Numbered from the stretch's first letter, positions 11,576 to 26,400 are shown. The stretch is DNA of 64,000 nucleotides from Rhynochetos jubatus (GCA_027574665.1 CM050655.1:5952001-6016000), one strand, 5' to 3'. A program made the numbers and translations. Notes: generated by a model from the sequence alone, not told the origin.

Positions 11576-13579
11576 TATCCTTGTACTTGTACCCAGAATA
11601 ACATGGAAATTAGTACATAACTGCAGAAGGAATAAAATAGGACCATATAGTACCAGGGAATACAGCACACAGACCTGTAAATAGCTCTGCATCGCAGGCA
11701 GCTCTGGCAAAATTTGAGTCCGTGGTGAACATCAAGAAGCTGTGAGGGGTTGTTGCTTCCTGAGAAACGGAGAGCCCCACACAACAACGACCTTATCAGC
11801 CAGCACCCAGCCCAACTGTTCACACACAAGACAAACAGGACAAGCCTGGGGGTGGTATCCACGTTCAGCCTGGAGTCCAGGTAGTAAATCAGCTTTGAGG
11901 AGATAAGGTAGGCCTGAGATTGAATTAAGTCACCAAACTGCAGGACAGAAGGAGATCTGGTGACCCAGTGGGAAAGCAAAACTAGACACAATCCAAGTAG
12001 CTCCTGAGCAAGTTCCATAGTGACTAAACAAGGCCAAAACCAACTCAACAGGGTCTGTAACTCAGCCAGAGCTCCTGTGCCCATAGGTAGAGGATGTGGG
12101 TGGAGGCCCCAGATGCAGCTGGTCAGATCCATTAAGGCCTATTAGTGGCCTCAGGGTCATGGCCCTAGAAACACAACTGTTCAGGTATGTTGTCCCTAAA
12201 TCAGTCCTGCAGAGTCCTCTGGATTGGACATCTGCAACAGGCATGGTATCAGTCCAGACTAGGGAAGGTTAGATGTGTCACTGATGCTGTATCTAGGTTA
12301 AGCCCTCCACATGCCAGAAGCTCTAGGAATTACACTGCTAAGACACCTATGCTGCTTTGTAAGGGAAAGATTGGATCTCACCAGGCCTATCTTGGCTAGC
12401 CCTGCCTCCCTCATAGTGGAAATGTGAGGCTGAGACATTACAGCTGGCTCCTTATGCGATTACAAAGCATGGATTAAAGCATTATACCTTGCAAAGCCTC
12501 TCTCACATTTATTAGCTCGGACTTCAGTGCGACAAAGTAACCAGCCCGCTCCCAGACCAGACGTGACCTCGGAAGCTGTATGCAGCACTGCTGTGGTGCT
12601 GTGCCTGCAAACCCGCCTGAACACAAGCCAACACCACTGTTAAAGCCTTTGTATTTGTAATACAGATGATCAGATAAATCACCCGCAGCATTGTTAGTTG
12701 GCAGTATCTGAAAGAGAAAAGTCTTGGACAAGATGAGTTTAATGCAGAAACTCTTGAATTCTAATTGTGGTTTTGACAATGACTTCCTCATTTAGTCTTT
12801 CTTGGCCCTGGTTCTGTAGATAGTATCTACCTGCCTGATTGGCACTGAAAAGAAGTTAACATTTGTAAGCATGCTGAACACAGATAGTTTAAGCATTAAT
12901 ACCATTTTACATGAAGTAAGCCAGAAGGGACTATGATTTCATATTCTGACACCTGTCATACAGGCCTATTGCGCTTATTCTAAATATTTCCTACCAGCTG
13001 CTCCTGACCTGCAGTGGACAGCACTGTGCCCTCAGTTTCTCTTTTTATTAGCAATCTTGGCCCTTACTTCACTGCATGATTGTGCATGAGCAATATAAAG
13101 CACGAGTGCAGAATGAATGTCTTGTGCCTGGCTGGTAAACGCTGTATCTGGGAAGACATGGCTAATTTTGCATGCACCAACCTGGCATTTTGGGATGCTT
13201 CAAGTCTGCTACGGCTCTTGAGCAGTAAGCCATGTGATACCAGAGGGCATGAAGTGCACAACTCTTTCCGCAACCTGAAAGAAGGAAAGAGAGGCCTCTT
13301 AACTAGGGCAATTTGGCAACACTGTATTTGCAGACTCATTGACTTCAAAGAGTCCAATATGTCAGTTTCTTAAAGACCTGGCTGATGCGCCACAGTAGGG
13401 ACTGTCAGGGTCCCAATGGTGCCAACAGGCGTTAATGGCCCTCACCACCCTTGCCTGGGGCCTCTACCCACACACCTGGTTCATGGGCCCAGGAGCTCCC
13501 TTTAAGCTCAGGCCTGGCCAGGCAATCCTTCCTTATCTAAGCTATGTTACAGGTATGTTAATTTGAGTCCTGGCTCTGG

Positions 13580-13670
13580 CCTTGTGTTTTTTGTTGTTGT
13601 TGTGGGTTTGTTTTTCTGGGGTTTTGTTTTTTTGTTTTGTTTTGTTTGTTTTGGGTTTGTTTGTTTGTTT
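13580..13670. repeat. G/T-rich low-complexity tract
   Basis: About 90 bases made almost only of T and G, with GTTT and GTTTT units repeated imperfectly (for example TTGTTGTTGTTG, then GTTTTGTTTTGTTTG). It has the look of a decayed simple repeat. The complementary strand is an A/C-rich run. Confidence 0.8.
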
Positions 13671-16299
13671 AATCTAGACTTGCCTGCTAGATTAACCTCA
13701 GACTTACCTCTAGCCTTGTTTTGGGCCTTACCTTCTGCTGTTCCTGACTTGCGTCTCTGGATGGACCCTAGACCTGCTTTGTGCCCTTGCTGTTACTATT
13801 GATGGAGCCTGTTCCCAGTACCCAGTTCTGCTGCAGGACTGTGCCCTGTTGGTGACAATACTACACATGGTCCCCCTTGGCTCCTGGTAGAAGTAAAAAG
13901 CACTTAAGATGCCATGCTGGCAAGTAATTGAGATTTGCTTAGCTATTTCCAATTTGCAAGCCATAATTCCTGTTTCAGAAGAAAAAGGAAAAAAAAAAAA
14001 TCCTCCTATTCCTGAGACTCATGTGGGAAGAGTTCTATACTTCTGGTGGTTTTGGATATGGTGTGGGGCAAATGAACAGACAAGTAGGCAGATGTTACTT
14101 CAGATCACTAATTAATAAAGATCCAGAAGAAAGTATAAGGCCGAAAAAAAAAATCTTTCTGATGACTATAGTCCGGAGGCACGACACCTGAGGGTAATCT
14201 GTACAACTGCCTCAAAACAGAGCTTGATGTACATCAGCACTTTAAGAGTGCTGAAAATAATCAGTACCAACTGCCATGAGAATAGCTTACCAACTTTAGC
14301 TTTGATAACTCATATCAATTGATAAATACTTGAAACATCTTCACAAAACCAAGCGTCTTCAGCAACAAAAAAAAAAATCACAGCTTACAGCTATTGATAA
14401 AACTACCTACCTGCTTGAATTTTTCTTCAAGTTAGCAGCTCTGCTCTTGAGTATCTTCACTTCAGTGTCTTCCCCTGTTTATCAGCAGTCTGCTAGGGAA
14501 GGATGACATAGTGTCAGGCATGAGTGTAACCTGAATGGCATTAAAAATGCTGATGACTTAAGAACGGGTCATAAAAGAGGAGTCACCAGAGAAATTCTAT
14601 AAAGGGCATAAGCACTTCAAGGTAAAAAGCTGACATGACAGCAGTGAGAATGTTAACATTTGATGGTGCACATAATGAACTACTACAGAAACTAGTCAAG
14701 AAAACAGAACTTCAGAGCACTTTATATCAGCAAGTATTAAAAAAAAAGAGCTAGACACATAAAACCCATTGTTGAGTGTTAGTATATCCCTATGAGATGT
14801 TCTGTTTGATTTTGCAATGCAAGTTTCTTATTGCTTTCCCAAACAGTATGCACTCACGGTGCACACTTCCCTAAATTACAAGGGTTGACAAAGTACCTTC
14901 CTGAAATATCTTGCCTGTATCCAAAAGAAGTAACAGCCCATTTATGCAGTTATCCAACGTTTCTAGTCACTGACGGAACCCTAGAAACTAAATGGCTTTC
15001 AGCTGTTAGTGTAGTTGCAACACTTCCCTGTGTGAAAACAGTAAATTAAGTTTCTACCGTTGGAGCTGTAAAAGCAGTATGATTGCTGTGGCAGGGGGGG
15101 AGGGTTTTCCTGAGCTGAATCCCAAAAGAAATACAACTTGGCTGAGGAAAACCACATCAACAGTGACTTCAAAGCTTGCTTCAGTAACTCAAAGAACAGT
15201 TGTTTTTCCATTAGAGACCTAGATGTAAGAATGTCAACAAAAATTATTAATTTCTCAGGTATATTAAACAAAAGTTACAAAAAGTTTTTTGCTGAAAAGG
15301 ACTTATTCCATATTTTCTAGAAGAAATCTGTCCACCTTTGCTATGGATTTTTTTATTATTGGAAAAAATTGCATATAGTAATAGCCATTACCCAAATATA
15401 TAAATGACATAATGATCAAACAGAGCAAAATAAAATTTTCCCAATGCTGGAGCAAACAATTTTAAGGAATGTAACCTATTAAAGGAAAAAAAGAGCAATT
15501 TCTGCTGAATGCAGTTTGACACAAGCAGGAAGAAAAAACATGCCAGCCAATGTGTCTGGAAAAGGGTTCATTTTACTTGTGCAAGCAGTAAGATCTGTTT
15601 GGCTGTTTTCTTCGTGTTAAAAGACTGGCTTTTAAAAAAGGGATTTTGGTGGATGAAATACTTGAAGCAGGTCACGATGTATGGGGCAAAAAGCATACAA
15701 GAAATACATGAGTAATGGCAGAAAACTCAGAGAAAATCTGACAGAATGAACCTTCTCACCAGTGTCTGGCGTCAGGTATGCTCTCCTACCATACACCATG
15801 CACCAGCATTAAGAGGGTGTTCGGTTTTTTGGTGGTTTGGTTAGGTTTTTTTTTTTTGTTGGGTTTTTTTCCCAGGAGTCGAGGACAAAATGCCTCCTGG
15901 AAAGCCCTATACACTGTATTCAACAGAGACGTATCAGAAGACTTAAAAAACCTGCAAAAAATGTTGCCAGCTGCAGAGATGACACTGGGTTTGACCTTTT
16001 GGATTCTAAAACAGTGGAACTTTTTTTTTTTTTTTTTACAATATCTACTTCCCTTCTGATGCATTTTGAAACTAGAATAAAAATACTGAATATTTTTTGC
16101 TAGATATGAAACTGTAATTGCAGAAAGAAGCAGCATTGATGTTCTAGAATTGCGTTTAAGTAGGTATTTAAATGCTTAAAGAAAATGCATGTATTTCATT
16201 GTACTGTCTTATTAAAGCTATTTAGGTTCTGGCTGCGTACACCTCCAGCTCTGAAAACCTGTATTTGTTGGGACAGGGCACCGATGACCATCCTCCCAG

Positions 16300-17400
16300 C
16301 AGCACCAAGCGATCCCCGGCGGCACTAACGATTTATGCCGCCAGCCGAGAGGCCGGCTCCCTGCTCAGCCGCCCGCCCCGCCGCATCCTACGGGCCGGCC
16401 TGCCCAGCACCAAGCAAGCGGAGCGAGCCGGCCGCTGCGGCGGCTGCGGGCGGGTTAATTCGGGCCTCGCCCGGAGGGAGGTGGCGGAGGAGGGGCGGGC
16501 CGGCCCGCAGCCGCCGGCTCTGACGCGATCCGCAGGCGCCGCGGCCCCGGCTCGGCGCGGCCGGGACCGCAACGAGGGCGCCCCGAGCTCCGCCCCTGCG
16601 CCGCGGCGGGGGCGCAGCGCGGCACCAGCGCTGCCCGCGCCCAGCCCTGCCCCATGGCTTCCCCGGCGGCGGCGGGGCCCGGCGCCGCGCTGCCCCCGGC
16701 CGCGGCGCGCCGCGACTTCTACTGGCTGCGCTCCTTCATCGCCGGAGGTGGGTGCCCCGGGCCGTCCCTCGCCCGGCGGCGTGCGGGCCCTGCGGGCCTT
16801 CCGCGGGCTGCCGGCGGCGGGAGGCAGGACTTCCCCGGGGGAGAGAGGAGAGGAGCCGGGCCGGGGGCGGCGCGGCGGTCACTGCCGCGTCACTGCCCCC
16901 AGGAAAGTGCTGCTGAGGGTCTCGTCACCTGGGGAAGCAAGGGGGTCTCTACTCCACGTCCCTTTTTATTCCGTGATGCGCTGATGCGGGTGACTCGCAG
17001 GCGTGTTAGAACCAGCCGAGAACCCGAGTGGGGCAGGTTAAAGGTGCGGCGAGCCCAGACCCTCGCGGGGGGGCTGGGGAGGGCGGGCTAGCCGTGTCCC
17101 GAAACGTGCGGCTGCTGCCGTGAAGACACTGAAGTGGGGGCTAGCGTAGCAAATACAACCCCACGGTATTGAACTCTTAGCGAAAAAGCCTATTTATTCC
17201 TCCCGTAGAGCGTTGTCGCGGCTGTCTGCTCTCCGGAGGCGGAGGAGGATGTTTTCCCGGCTCCGTTTTCACGCCGGCCTGCGCTCGCGGTTGGAGCTGG
17301 CGCTGCGCTAGCGCAGGGTACGCGGCCCGCTCCTGCGGGAGGGCAGCTGCGGCTCTTCGCCGCAGAGGGGAAGGAGGAAGCGGGGCGGAAAACCTGAGTA
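16300..17400 (+). promoter_or_regulatory. SLC25A16: CpG island spanning the SLC25A16 promoter and first exon
   Basis: A CpG-dense, G+C-rich block begins about 350 bases before the SLC25A16 ATG and runs into intron 1. GC-box-like GGGGCGGG lies near 16,491, and no TATA box is evident at a suitable distance, in keeping with a housekeeping-type dispersed promoter. The transcription start is probably between about 16,400 and 16,640. Confidence 0.75.
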
Positions 17401-20400
17401 ACTTTCTCTGAAAGCTTCTGCTGCGGCTTCAGCAGCTGGGAGATGGTAGCCTGGGCTTTTGTAATCAGGAAAAGTAGCTTATACGTTTCATTAAGGCTTT
17501 AAGGGTTTTGTAACATGCTTCTAATAGAGGCTGTTTACTCATCGCTGCAGCTTTTTCCAGTTCCTGATGAGTTTCTCCTCCCCTATTCCATTTAAAAATG
17601 CATTAGAAGAATCCCTTATTTATAAAGAACTTCTGCATCCCGTCACTCTTCTTTTTGCCTTCTTGGAAAGGCGTTGCAGGATGTTGTGCCAAAACAACCA
17701 CTGCACCACTGGATCGAGTGAAGATCTTGCTGCAGGCTCATAACCACCATTACAAACACCTGGGTAAGCTGGCTGCTGCGGGCACAGTTTCGGGTTTTGA
17801 ATGCAGTGCGTATGGCTTGGGGCCGTTGGTTTATTCAGCTGCGTGGCTGGTAAAAAAAAAGGCGCTGGTCCTGCAGAAGGTCGTGTCGGTCTGGGCAGTC
17901 TGTGCCGCGTTTTGTTAGTGTTTAAGAGGAAAACCAAAGCCCCGAGCGAGGAAGTTGCGGTACTGGTTGACGTGTTAGAGACTGAGATGTCAGAATAATC
18001 CTTGATAAAGCATGTAAGAGCTAGGCTTCATCTTCCTCTTGTCTGAAGCCAGCAGGAGATTGGTCATCGCAGGTTCAGAGCTTGGATGGTGTGTGTAAAA
18101 ACTGTCACGGCGGGTAACTCCTGCTGCAGTGACTGCCCGTCTCCAGGCGAATCGGTGCTTTTCAGAGCCTTGGTAGCCCTCACCGGGGGCTGGTGATTAC
18201 AAGACGGTGACCACCAAATCCTGCCAGACCGGTGCGCTGACCCTCTCAGGCCGCAGCCCGGCTGATAGGATTTGAAGACAGAAGTGGATCTGTGCGTGTC
18301 GCGAGGCGCAGGTGATGCGTATTCGGCATCTGTGTTGCATCATGGCTAGAATCAACTGAGTTGTCAGCGTGTTCAGAGCCATTCTCCGTGGGGCTGTAAC
18401 AGTGCCCCCTTGTGCAGAGTATTTGAGGTACTTTGTCATTCGTTCTTGAAGTATGTCAGAACTTCTGTTCTGAAGTTTGTCAAGAAAAAAAAAGATTTAA
18501 TTTAGACACTAAAGACGTTTTGCTTTTAAGGATGGAAAAATAAATCTTGAAACAAAATTCAGTGGATATTGACTTCACTGTACCAAAAAGGGAAACACAA
18601 CTAATGTGGTGTGTTGCATGAGTATGCGCTCCAATCTGCGGTCTAAGAATTGAAGGCTGAAATAATTGGTTTGACTGATATTTTAAATCCTTATTGTCTG
18701 TTTGCTCTGTACTGTGCCAAGTAAAATCTTAGATTGGTCCCTATTTAGGGTGTTAGCTATGATGCTGATTATTTGAAATGTCTGACTAGAATGCATGTCC
18801 TTGTTCGATATAGGTAAAAAAGAACATTATGTGGATGAGACACCTGTGAGTGCAGAGACACAGTAGATTAATTAATCAAAGCGCTCACCAGATGTTTTCA
18901 CTGCCCTTGCTCTGTGACATCTTAAAAACACATTGAATATTGTATTCTTAGAACCCCGGAAACTAATTAGTTTTATTTAAACTTCAAATGGAAGTTTGTC
19001 AACCACTTTTTTTTTTCCTGCCTGAAAGCAAGATAAATGTGTCTCATGTACAGCTCTTATGCTATTAAGTAGTTGAATGTGAATGAAAACTGTTTGTTAC
19101 AGTTTATTCCTTTACAAAACAAAAAAAAGGTCAATTTTGATGACACTTGTGCATAACTAATAATATGTTTATAATAAAACTGTAGGTTTTGCCCAAACTT
19201 TGTGTGATCTTGCCTTATTTCCCACCTATTAAAAGGGAATAGGATTGCTTCTTGTTGCAACAACTCTGAGACAGGAAGTGCGAGATGTTTAAGTTGTAAG
19301 TAATGAGAGCCTTAAACTTGTTGACTTAATTTCCTCAGTGATGCATTTAGTCTGTAACTTAGCATGTAGCAATATTAGATTGTCTTCCCATGGTTTTTGT
19401 TTTTTAAACGTTCCTTTATTTTGAATTGACTGAATTGCAACTTGACCAGCTTCCTTCCTTCCGTTGCTACTGTTAGCCTCAGTGGGTGGATGGTGTCGTG
19501 TGCGCTAGGGTTGCTTGCCGTGCAGGCAGGTCATGGGGCCTGAACGCGCGAGTTCAGAAAGAGGTGCGCTGAGCCCGGGAGGTGAGAAGGCTGATAAGAC
19601 TTAACCTTACACCTGCTTCTGGCAGTGTTTGGGCATTGAAAGTGGATTTTCCACTCTCTGTAGTCACACGAGCAACATGATCAGGCATTAATTCTCCACA
19701 TACTTTCTTATTGTCAGTAATATTTGCTTGATTTCCCCCCTCCCCCCAGTGTAATTGTTAAATACTTCTGTTTGTATTGCTGGCAGGAGTGTTTTCTACG
19801 TTGTGTGCTGTCCCCAAAAAGGAAGGTTACCTTGGGCTGTATAAAGGCAACGGGGCAATGATGATTAGAATCTTTCCATATGGCGCAATTCAGTTTATGG
19901 CATTTGACCAATATAAAAAGGTAGTTGAATTTATTTTGTTTTCCTGTGCTTTTTTGCTGCCTACAATGAATACAGATTCTTTAAGTGATCGAATCTAACG
20001 CTGAAACTTTTGTGTCCTATTGATTAGCTGTGTGTCTTTTCTAAGGTTGCTTTACCTGAATCTCCCCATTAAAAATCTCAGGGCAACAGTGACATTTTTT
20101 GTAGTGTTGCTTAAGGGAAAAATTCCCACCGATGTTTGTACCTTTGTGTTGTTGAGAATAATGCCGTTTTTTAAAATGAAAATGGTAATCTAAAGACTGC
20201 TGATACTAGTATTGCTACAAAGTAGCCCTTTGAGACTAACGGAGGAACAAAATTTCAAATGGAACCTCTTTATTACATTGTGTTGGGAGTCTTAGTACTA
20301 GATGGATGGAATAACTTAAACTTAAAAGTCTGTCTGGATGCGACTGTTATGTTTGACCTGACAAATAATTATGTCAGGCTCTAGATAAAAATGACAGGAA

Positions 20401-23400
20401 AAGAAAGTGCTCATTTCAGGATCCCACAGCGTTTGTGGATTCCTTTCTGCTCTTGTGCATTTACTCTTTTATAATAAATACATAATAAATCCCTGCAACA
20501 TTGTTCGGAGGTCAGGTGTTAGCAGGAACATGTTTTTAAACATTGCTTCGATGTGGTGAAAAATACTATTTTACTGTTAGCGATGAAGGATTCCATGTTT
20601 GAATGGTCGGATGTAGTACCCAGTGGAGTAAATTGCATGTTCTTTACTAAAGACAGTGTGATTGAAATTGCGACTCCCTTTCCTAAAAAGCAAATTTCAG
20701 AAGGATGATACCAAGAAGTAACTAACAAGTTTCAGGCGTTCTTTGTTGTGGTGTAATCACAAATGCTGTTGATCTATGCTTGTTTTATGTTGTGCTGAAT
20801 AAACGACTGCATGGCATGCTTTATAACGGAATGATTTCTGAATTGTCAGAATTCAAGAAACCATTTAACATCATAGCAGTTTTTGATCCATTGATTGACA
20901 ACGAACATTCAAGATGTTTCGCTGGAATGTGTAAAAGGAAAAAAGCCCCACCCAGTTCTTAAAGGAGGAAGATATGAAACGATCTTTATAGCAGAAACTG
21001 CTGCTTAAATAGTCTCAGTTATTCGATAAAAGCCTGGAAACTAATTTCTAACTTCCTTCAGGACATAATGTAACTTAGGAAGTTGTTGCTCTCAAATGCT
21101 TGTCTGATTTCTCTTCTCTCTCTCTTTTCTTTTTAATCCAGTTAGCTTTAATAGCAGTATGTTTCACATGCTGTGCATGGAAGAAAAATTTACTCTTCTG
21201 AAATGTGTCACTTCTCTTGTTGCATGGTAGAGAGCAAAGGACACTGAGCAAAGTTGAATAGTATTGAGTTTGTCTTGTTTTGACATACACTAAAGATAAC
21301 TAAATAATTTATCTAGTTTCTGAAGTAAGAAGTATAAATACTTTCAATCATCGTCATGCTTTGTTAGTGGAATTTTAGCACTTTAATGCTTTTAATAAGA
21401 AACTGGTAAGAGTAGCAATGTTCAGAAAATTCTTCTAACAGTAAGTGCTCTGGTTTGAATTTCTAGGGTTGTAAACTTCTTGGAAACAGCTGCAGGGTTT
21501 GCCTTAATGTGTTAATAAACTGTATGTATTTTCTGATGTATGACTATTGTAAATGTTCCATATTTTGTAGGTAATAAAGAAGCAACTTGGGATTTCAGGG
21601 CATGTGCATCGATTAATGGCTGGATCCATGGCAGGTATAGTTTTGCACTTGGATTGCAGACATCCCTTTTGCTGAAAAGCTAATATCTGTTTAGAGGATG
21701 ATTTGATGTGTTTTCAGATCAAACTGTTGCACATTTCTATTAAGCAAAAATACTAGTAAATGGTTAATGTAAGAGTTGCCTAATTGAAAACTGTTTGTCT
21801 AAGAGTATTCGTTATATTTGTTCAAGCATTGAATTCTGTGCTGTGTCGTAAAGCACAGTTTTCATAGTGTTTATTATGGCTTGAAAAAAAAAATCCAGTG
21901 TCATCAAGAGAAAGTAAAAAGATTTTAGCAAGTTTTAGTAGCATTGGCTCATCAGCCTGTCTGCCATTGCTACTAGGTTGAATATAAGCCCATAGAAACA
22001 GAGAGAACTGCAGCTGCTGAAATAGGTGGGTTTTTTGGATTTGCCAAAATTGTCTGTACTTCTCAACTTCCAGTGCAGGATTGTCATGATACTCTTTAGA
22101 TCAAATGTGTGAACATTAAAACCCATCGTTTATCAGTTGGAGCAGTAACAGTAGAAAAGCCCGTGTGTAAACTGCCAGTATATAGCATGATTACACACTT
22201 CTGTTTTCCTCTTGCTACTCATTCAGCCAAAAGTAGCTAAGAAAAAACAGGGAAAGGTAAGTAACAGTGGACCGATTTTTAATTGAGGTGGTTCATCACG
22301 TGCTTTTACTTTGTAAAACAGGCTTAATACTGTCTAGTGACTGTTCTTAAGTAGTTATGCCATGAATATTAGTATTTAACTTCTTTTGGAGTAAAAATAG
22401 TGGGTTTTGTTAATACTCCCTTTAGTTAAAGTAAGAAGACCTCCTGAAGGTATTTTGGCTTTGTATGCCATCAGAGGAAAAGGAAAGAGAATGATATGAA
22501 ACAATTCAAAGGTCCTAAAAAGTGGTAAACCCCATTTAGCAAGATACGTTCCAGAACTTGGCTGGCTTTCTGTCTGAAATAAGTGGAAAAAATACATAGA
22601 TTCTTTTTTTTCTCTCTTTCTGGCTTTAACTGTACTAAAGAACATTTTAAATATTTTTCCAAAAGCTTTTTCAGGAGCCTTGTCAGAGACATGTAACCTG
22701 ACTTGCAAGGCACTGAGTAAACATTCAATAATCAGCTTAACTCTGTCAGTGTTGGACATGCTGGAATTCTTTGTGTGGATAAATCAATAGCATCTGGCAT
22801 CATTTTAAGCACCTTACTGGTTAAATCTTTTTTGTGTGGTTAGAGTAACAGAAATAACGTACCGTACTATCTAGAAACCATGATCGAATTAAATGCTTTG
22901 TGTTGGTGCATTAAAGTACAATATACTCAATTGTCTGGTATTGAGAACCCCAAAACCGAGTCCATGAGCTAGACTTAGGTGTGCAGTGAAATTAATTGAG
23001 CAGTCGGGTATAGTAGTAGTATCACATGTGAGTGTCTTTCTATTTGTTTACAAGGTGGCATTAACTGCTTTTTGGGATATTCATTAGGTAAAGAAGAGGG
23101 GAGGGTTTATACTGAGTATGCCAAGAAGATGCAGAGGAGGAAGGAGTGACTACGAAAAATATAGAGTTTGAATTCCAATGCAGAAATTCTCTAGCTTTGC
23201 AGACAAAATAAGGAAAGACTTTTAAGAGCAATTGGTAATATTTCTTGTTTCAAGTCCTGTGGTTTAGTCTCTTGCTGGCTCCAATAAGGGATATTGTTCT
23301 GTTTCTTCCAAGTATAAATGACTAAAGGAGATGGTGTGCTGCATACACCACAGTGTTAAAGGAGAGGGGTCTTCAATAGTTTTCTGGAACCCAGTTTTGC

Positions 23401-26400
23401 GCAGCTGAAAATGGATAACCCTCGTTCCCCTTTTCTCCCCTCTACACCATCTAGTCACACAGCTGTCTGCTTTCACTTCTCTGTACCCTACTGATACTTA
23501 AATCTTGCTTATGTCAATGTTTCCAACAGTACTAGCGGTCAACAGACCTCAGTCAGCTTCAAAGCAGCGGGAAACATTTGAGTGTCTTCTGTAACTGATA
23601 AACAGGATCAAAAGCACATCCACTGGGAGAAACAAGGCAATGAGGATGGGGGTAGTGGAGTGAGCAAAAAGAGAAAGCTATTGTAATGCATATATTTAAG
23701 AAGGCCAAGTTAAAGTTACTGTGGAAACTTTAACTCTGAATTTCCTGAGTCTTGTGTGATTTAAATTTTAGCTGGAACACCTCATTAACAGATAAATGGT
23801 ATGTAACTTCTTTTAAGGAAAGACAGAGCTGGGGAGAAGATAGAGGAATCATAGAGGTTAGTGGGGTTTAGGAAACAAAATGATCAAATAACATCTGTAT
23901 CACAGGGTGATTTTGCAAATTAAATAGTTGTTTTTTTTTTTAGTTTTTTAGTTGAAGAATCTGTATTAAAACACAGAAATGTGTATTTCCTCCCCTGCAC
24001 TTGATTAACTTAAAAATAAAATTAAAAAAATCAACCCAAAAAGGACTAGATGTTACCTAGAATAAACACAGGTTCTGTGAAACTGACACAGAAAGCATGT
24101 TGTTGTTATCCTTCTAGTGAAAGTGATTGGAAATTACTGCTGATGTAGGAGGATACTGTCTCAATTTTAAATAGTATTTAATTCAAATGTTGCCTTAACT
24201 TGGTAACTGTTAAAAGAATCTGTGCTGCTTATTTCTTCAGGTGCAATTCAGAAAGAAACAGTTCTGTATCAGAGGTCCAGATACATTAGGACTTGTAAAT
24301 CAGGCCGTTCTTTAACCTGTCTGATAAATATTCTTTGTCATCAGCTATTTCTTTGTATGCTTAGTTCCTGAAGCTTTGTTTTGTTTGGAAGATGCCTCCT
24401 TGATAAATTAATCTTTGTACTACTTACGGAGGGTATCTTCTGCGGTTCAAGGCTGTGACGTGCTTATCACTTTTTGAACTGCATACCTCTGAATCACCTG
24501 GTAGTACTTAATTTGATCTACATAGTTACTGATAAAGTACAAAGAGCATGATAGAGAAATTATAAAAACTTGTGTATCAGATATGTTTGCAGTACCTGAT
24601 CTTTGTAAATGTATGTCACGTGGGGTTTTTTCTTGCTCCAGATGTGAGTTTTTTTAAGTTTTTCTTTTCAAAGAAAGAAAACTACTAAGAATGGAGGAAT
24701 AGTAGGGAAATTGGGAGGCAGAAATAAATCCTTATATAGCTAGTTTCATTGTCAAGTCCCAAAGCCTGGGAACCAAATCAAGGACAGTCTAATTCCTGCT
24801 GTGCTTCATTGACGCTAAGTAAAGGTCTGTGTAACCCAGTCCCCAAGAGTTTCAAAGGTGCTTGAGGACAGCATAGTAAATGGAAAATGGGCTTTCCCTG
24901 ACTTCCTTGTCAGCATTTGCAATGAAAAAAGCCTGCTGTTTTTGAAGAAGGGGTTCCTTAAAGGAGGGAGGAGCTACATGCCCTATTATGATTATTTCCA
25001 ATCAAATACTGGGAATTGCAGTATGTGTCTCTTAACTGATGAGATACCTCCAGTTCTGTCCTGTTTAACCAATCATGTGAGAGATATTTGCCTCAACTCT
25101 CATTATTTTTTATCTTTGCTTCCTCAAGACAGGGAATCAACCTTAAGATGCTGTGCTCTGACTTCTGATTATTAGTAACTTTGTAGACTTTCCCACAATG
25201 ACTTTGTGTCCCAAAGCTGACTGCCATTCCTCACAGAAAGGGGAGTGTCTCTTCTGAGCCCCAGAGGAAATCTTGTTCCCACGTATGTACATTTAGCTTA
25301 TATGAACTGTAAGCAGTAACGTACCTCCCAGTTGCTCCAAGAAAGCGTATCTTGTGGCTGATATTAGAAATCCCATTTTTTTTCAGAATTCATGGCTAGA
25401 GGATTTTAAGAAGTAGTAAAAAAAAAAATAAAATCCTATTTAAATCCTTGCTACATATGGTTTCTTTCAGTTCTATCTGATTTTTTTCAGTTGTACTGTT
25501 TTTGGACTGTGTTCACTAGTTAGTGCATTCACCAAGCTCTTGGCTGGACTGTTTGCTAGTCTTTGTTCAGAGAATATTCCTGGATACACGAGTGCTGGGA
25601 AGTAGTAGAATGCATGATTGGAAAGAGGAGGGGGATAAAGGTGTCTGTTTTCTGAAGTGGGATGACTTTCCTGTGAACTCTTTAAGCTCTGTAAAAAGCT
25701 TTTTTTTCCCCCCTCTTTCTTACTTTTTTTTTTTAAACTGCATGAATTCATCCATTTCGCAGTATTTCTGGACATCTTGGTCAATCCGTTAGGAAAAGGC
25801 TGTAGTCTGAGGGATTTCATTTAATAACATAGGTCAGTGGAAACAGTCCTAAAGTTGTTTTGGTGTTTTGCAGCTTCCAACTTTTGAACTCTATGGGTGA
25901 GACAACATGAGAAATCACTGCAGCTATCTGCTTTTTGTTCAGAGGAATCATCCAAAATCTGTGAAAGAGAAACCTGTGTCTAAAATAAATTACTGGTAGG
26001 ATACTCCAGAAGGCCATTAACTTTACTCTCAAGTGGCAGTTGACCAGTGTCAGCTTTTTGAATAGCTCACGGTGTTAATTAATTTTTCTCTCCTCATCTA
26101 ATCCTGATATTTTCTGCCAGATCATCCTGCTTACTGAAGTTGCCTTTTTTTTTTTTTTGTCTCCAGATATAGAAGTTAAGTTTGTTTGCTGGAGTAGTTG
26201 TGTTGGGTTTGTGTTTTATTGTTGGTTTGGTTGCTTTTTTTCCCCCTCCCCATTGTGATTTTCTCTTGACATTGTGGAGAGGAAATGATACACCTACAAA
26301 AGGAGATATCATTAAGAGACTTGAAATTTAAGAGGAAGTGGCAATTTCCTGCCAGCATAAAAAGTGTGCTTATCTTCTGTAGGACCAATTTTTAAGGGTG

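Larger units (their letters stand above)
9000..16250. other. Intergenic interval between divergent TET1 and SLC25A16
   Basis: No gene was recognised. The interval holds a short CR1 fragment (9,518-9,720), an older and longer CR1 copy (about 10,870-11,575), a G/T-rich low-complexity block (13,580-13,670), and T-runs near 15,849 and 16,020. A minus-strand frame of 185 codons at 11,575-12,132 has no recognisable domain. Because the neighbouring promoters diverge, this is where shared or gene-specific enhancers would lie, but no specific element could be called. Confidence 0.6.

Noticed and set aside
16265..16984. 239-codon open frame across the SLC25A16 start
   Set aside because: It is in a different frame from the confirmed exon 1 and runs through the CpG island into intron 1; composition artefact.
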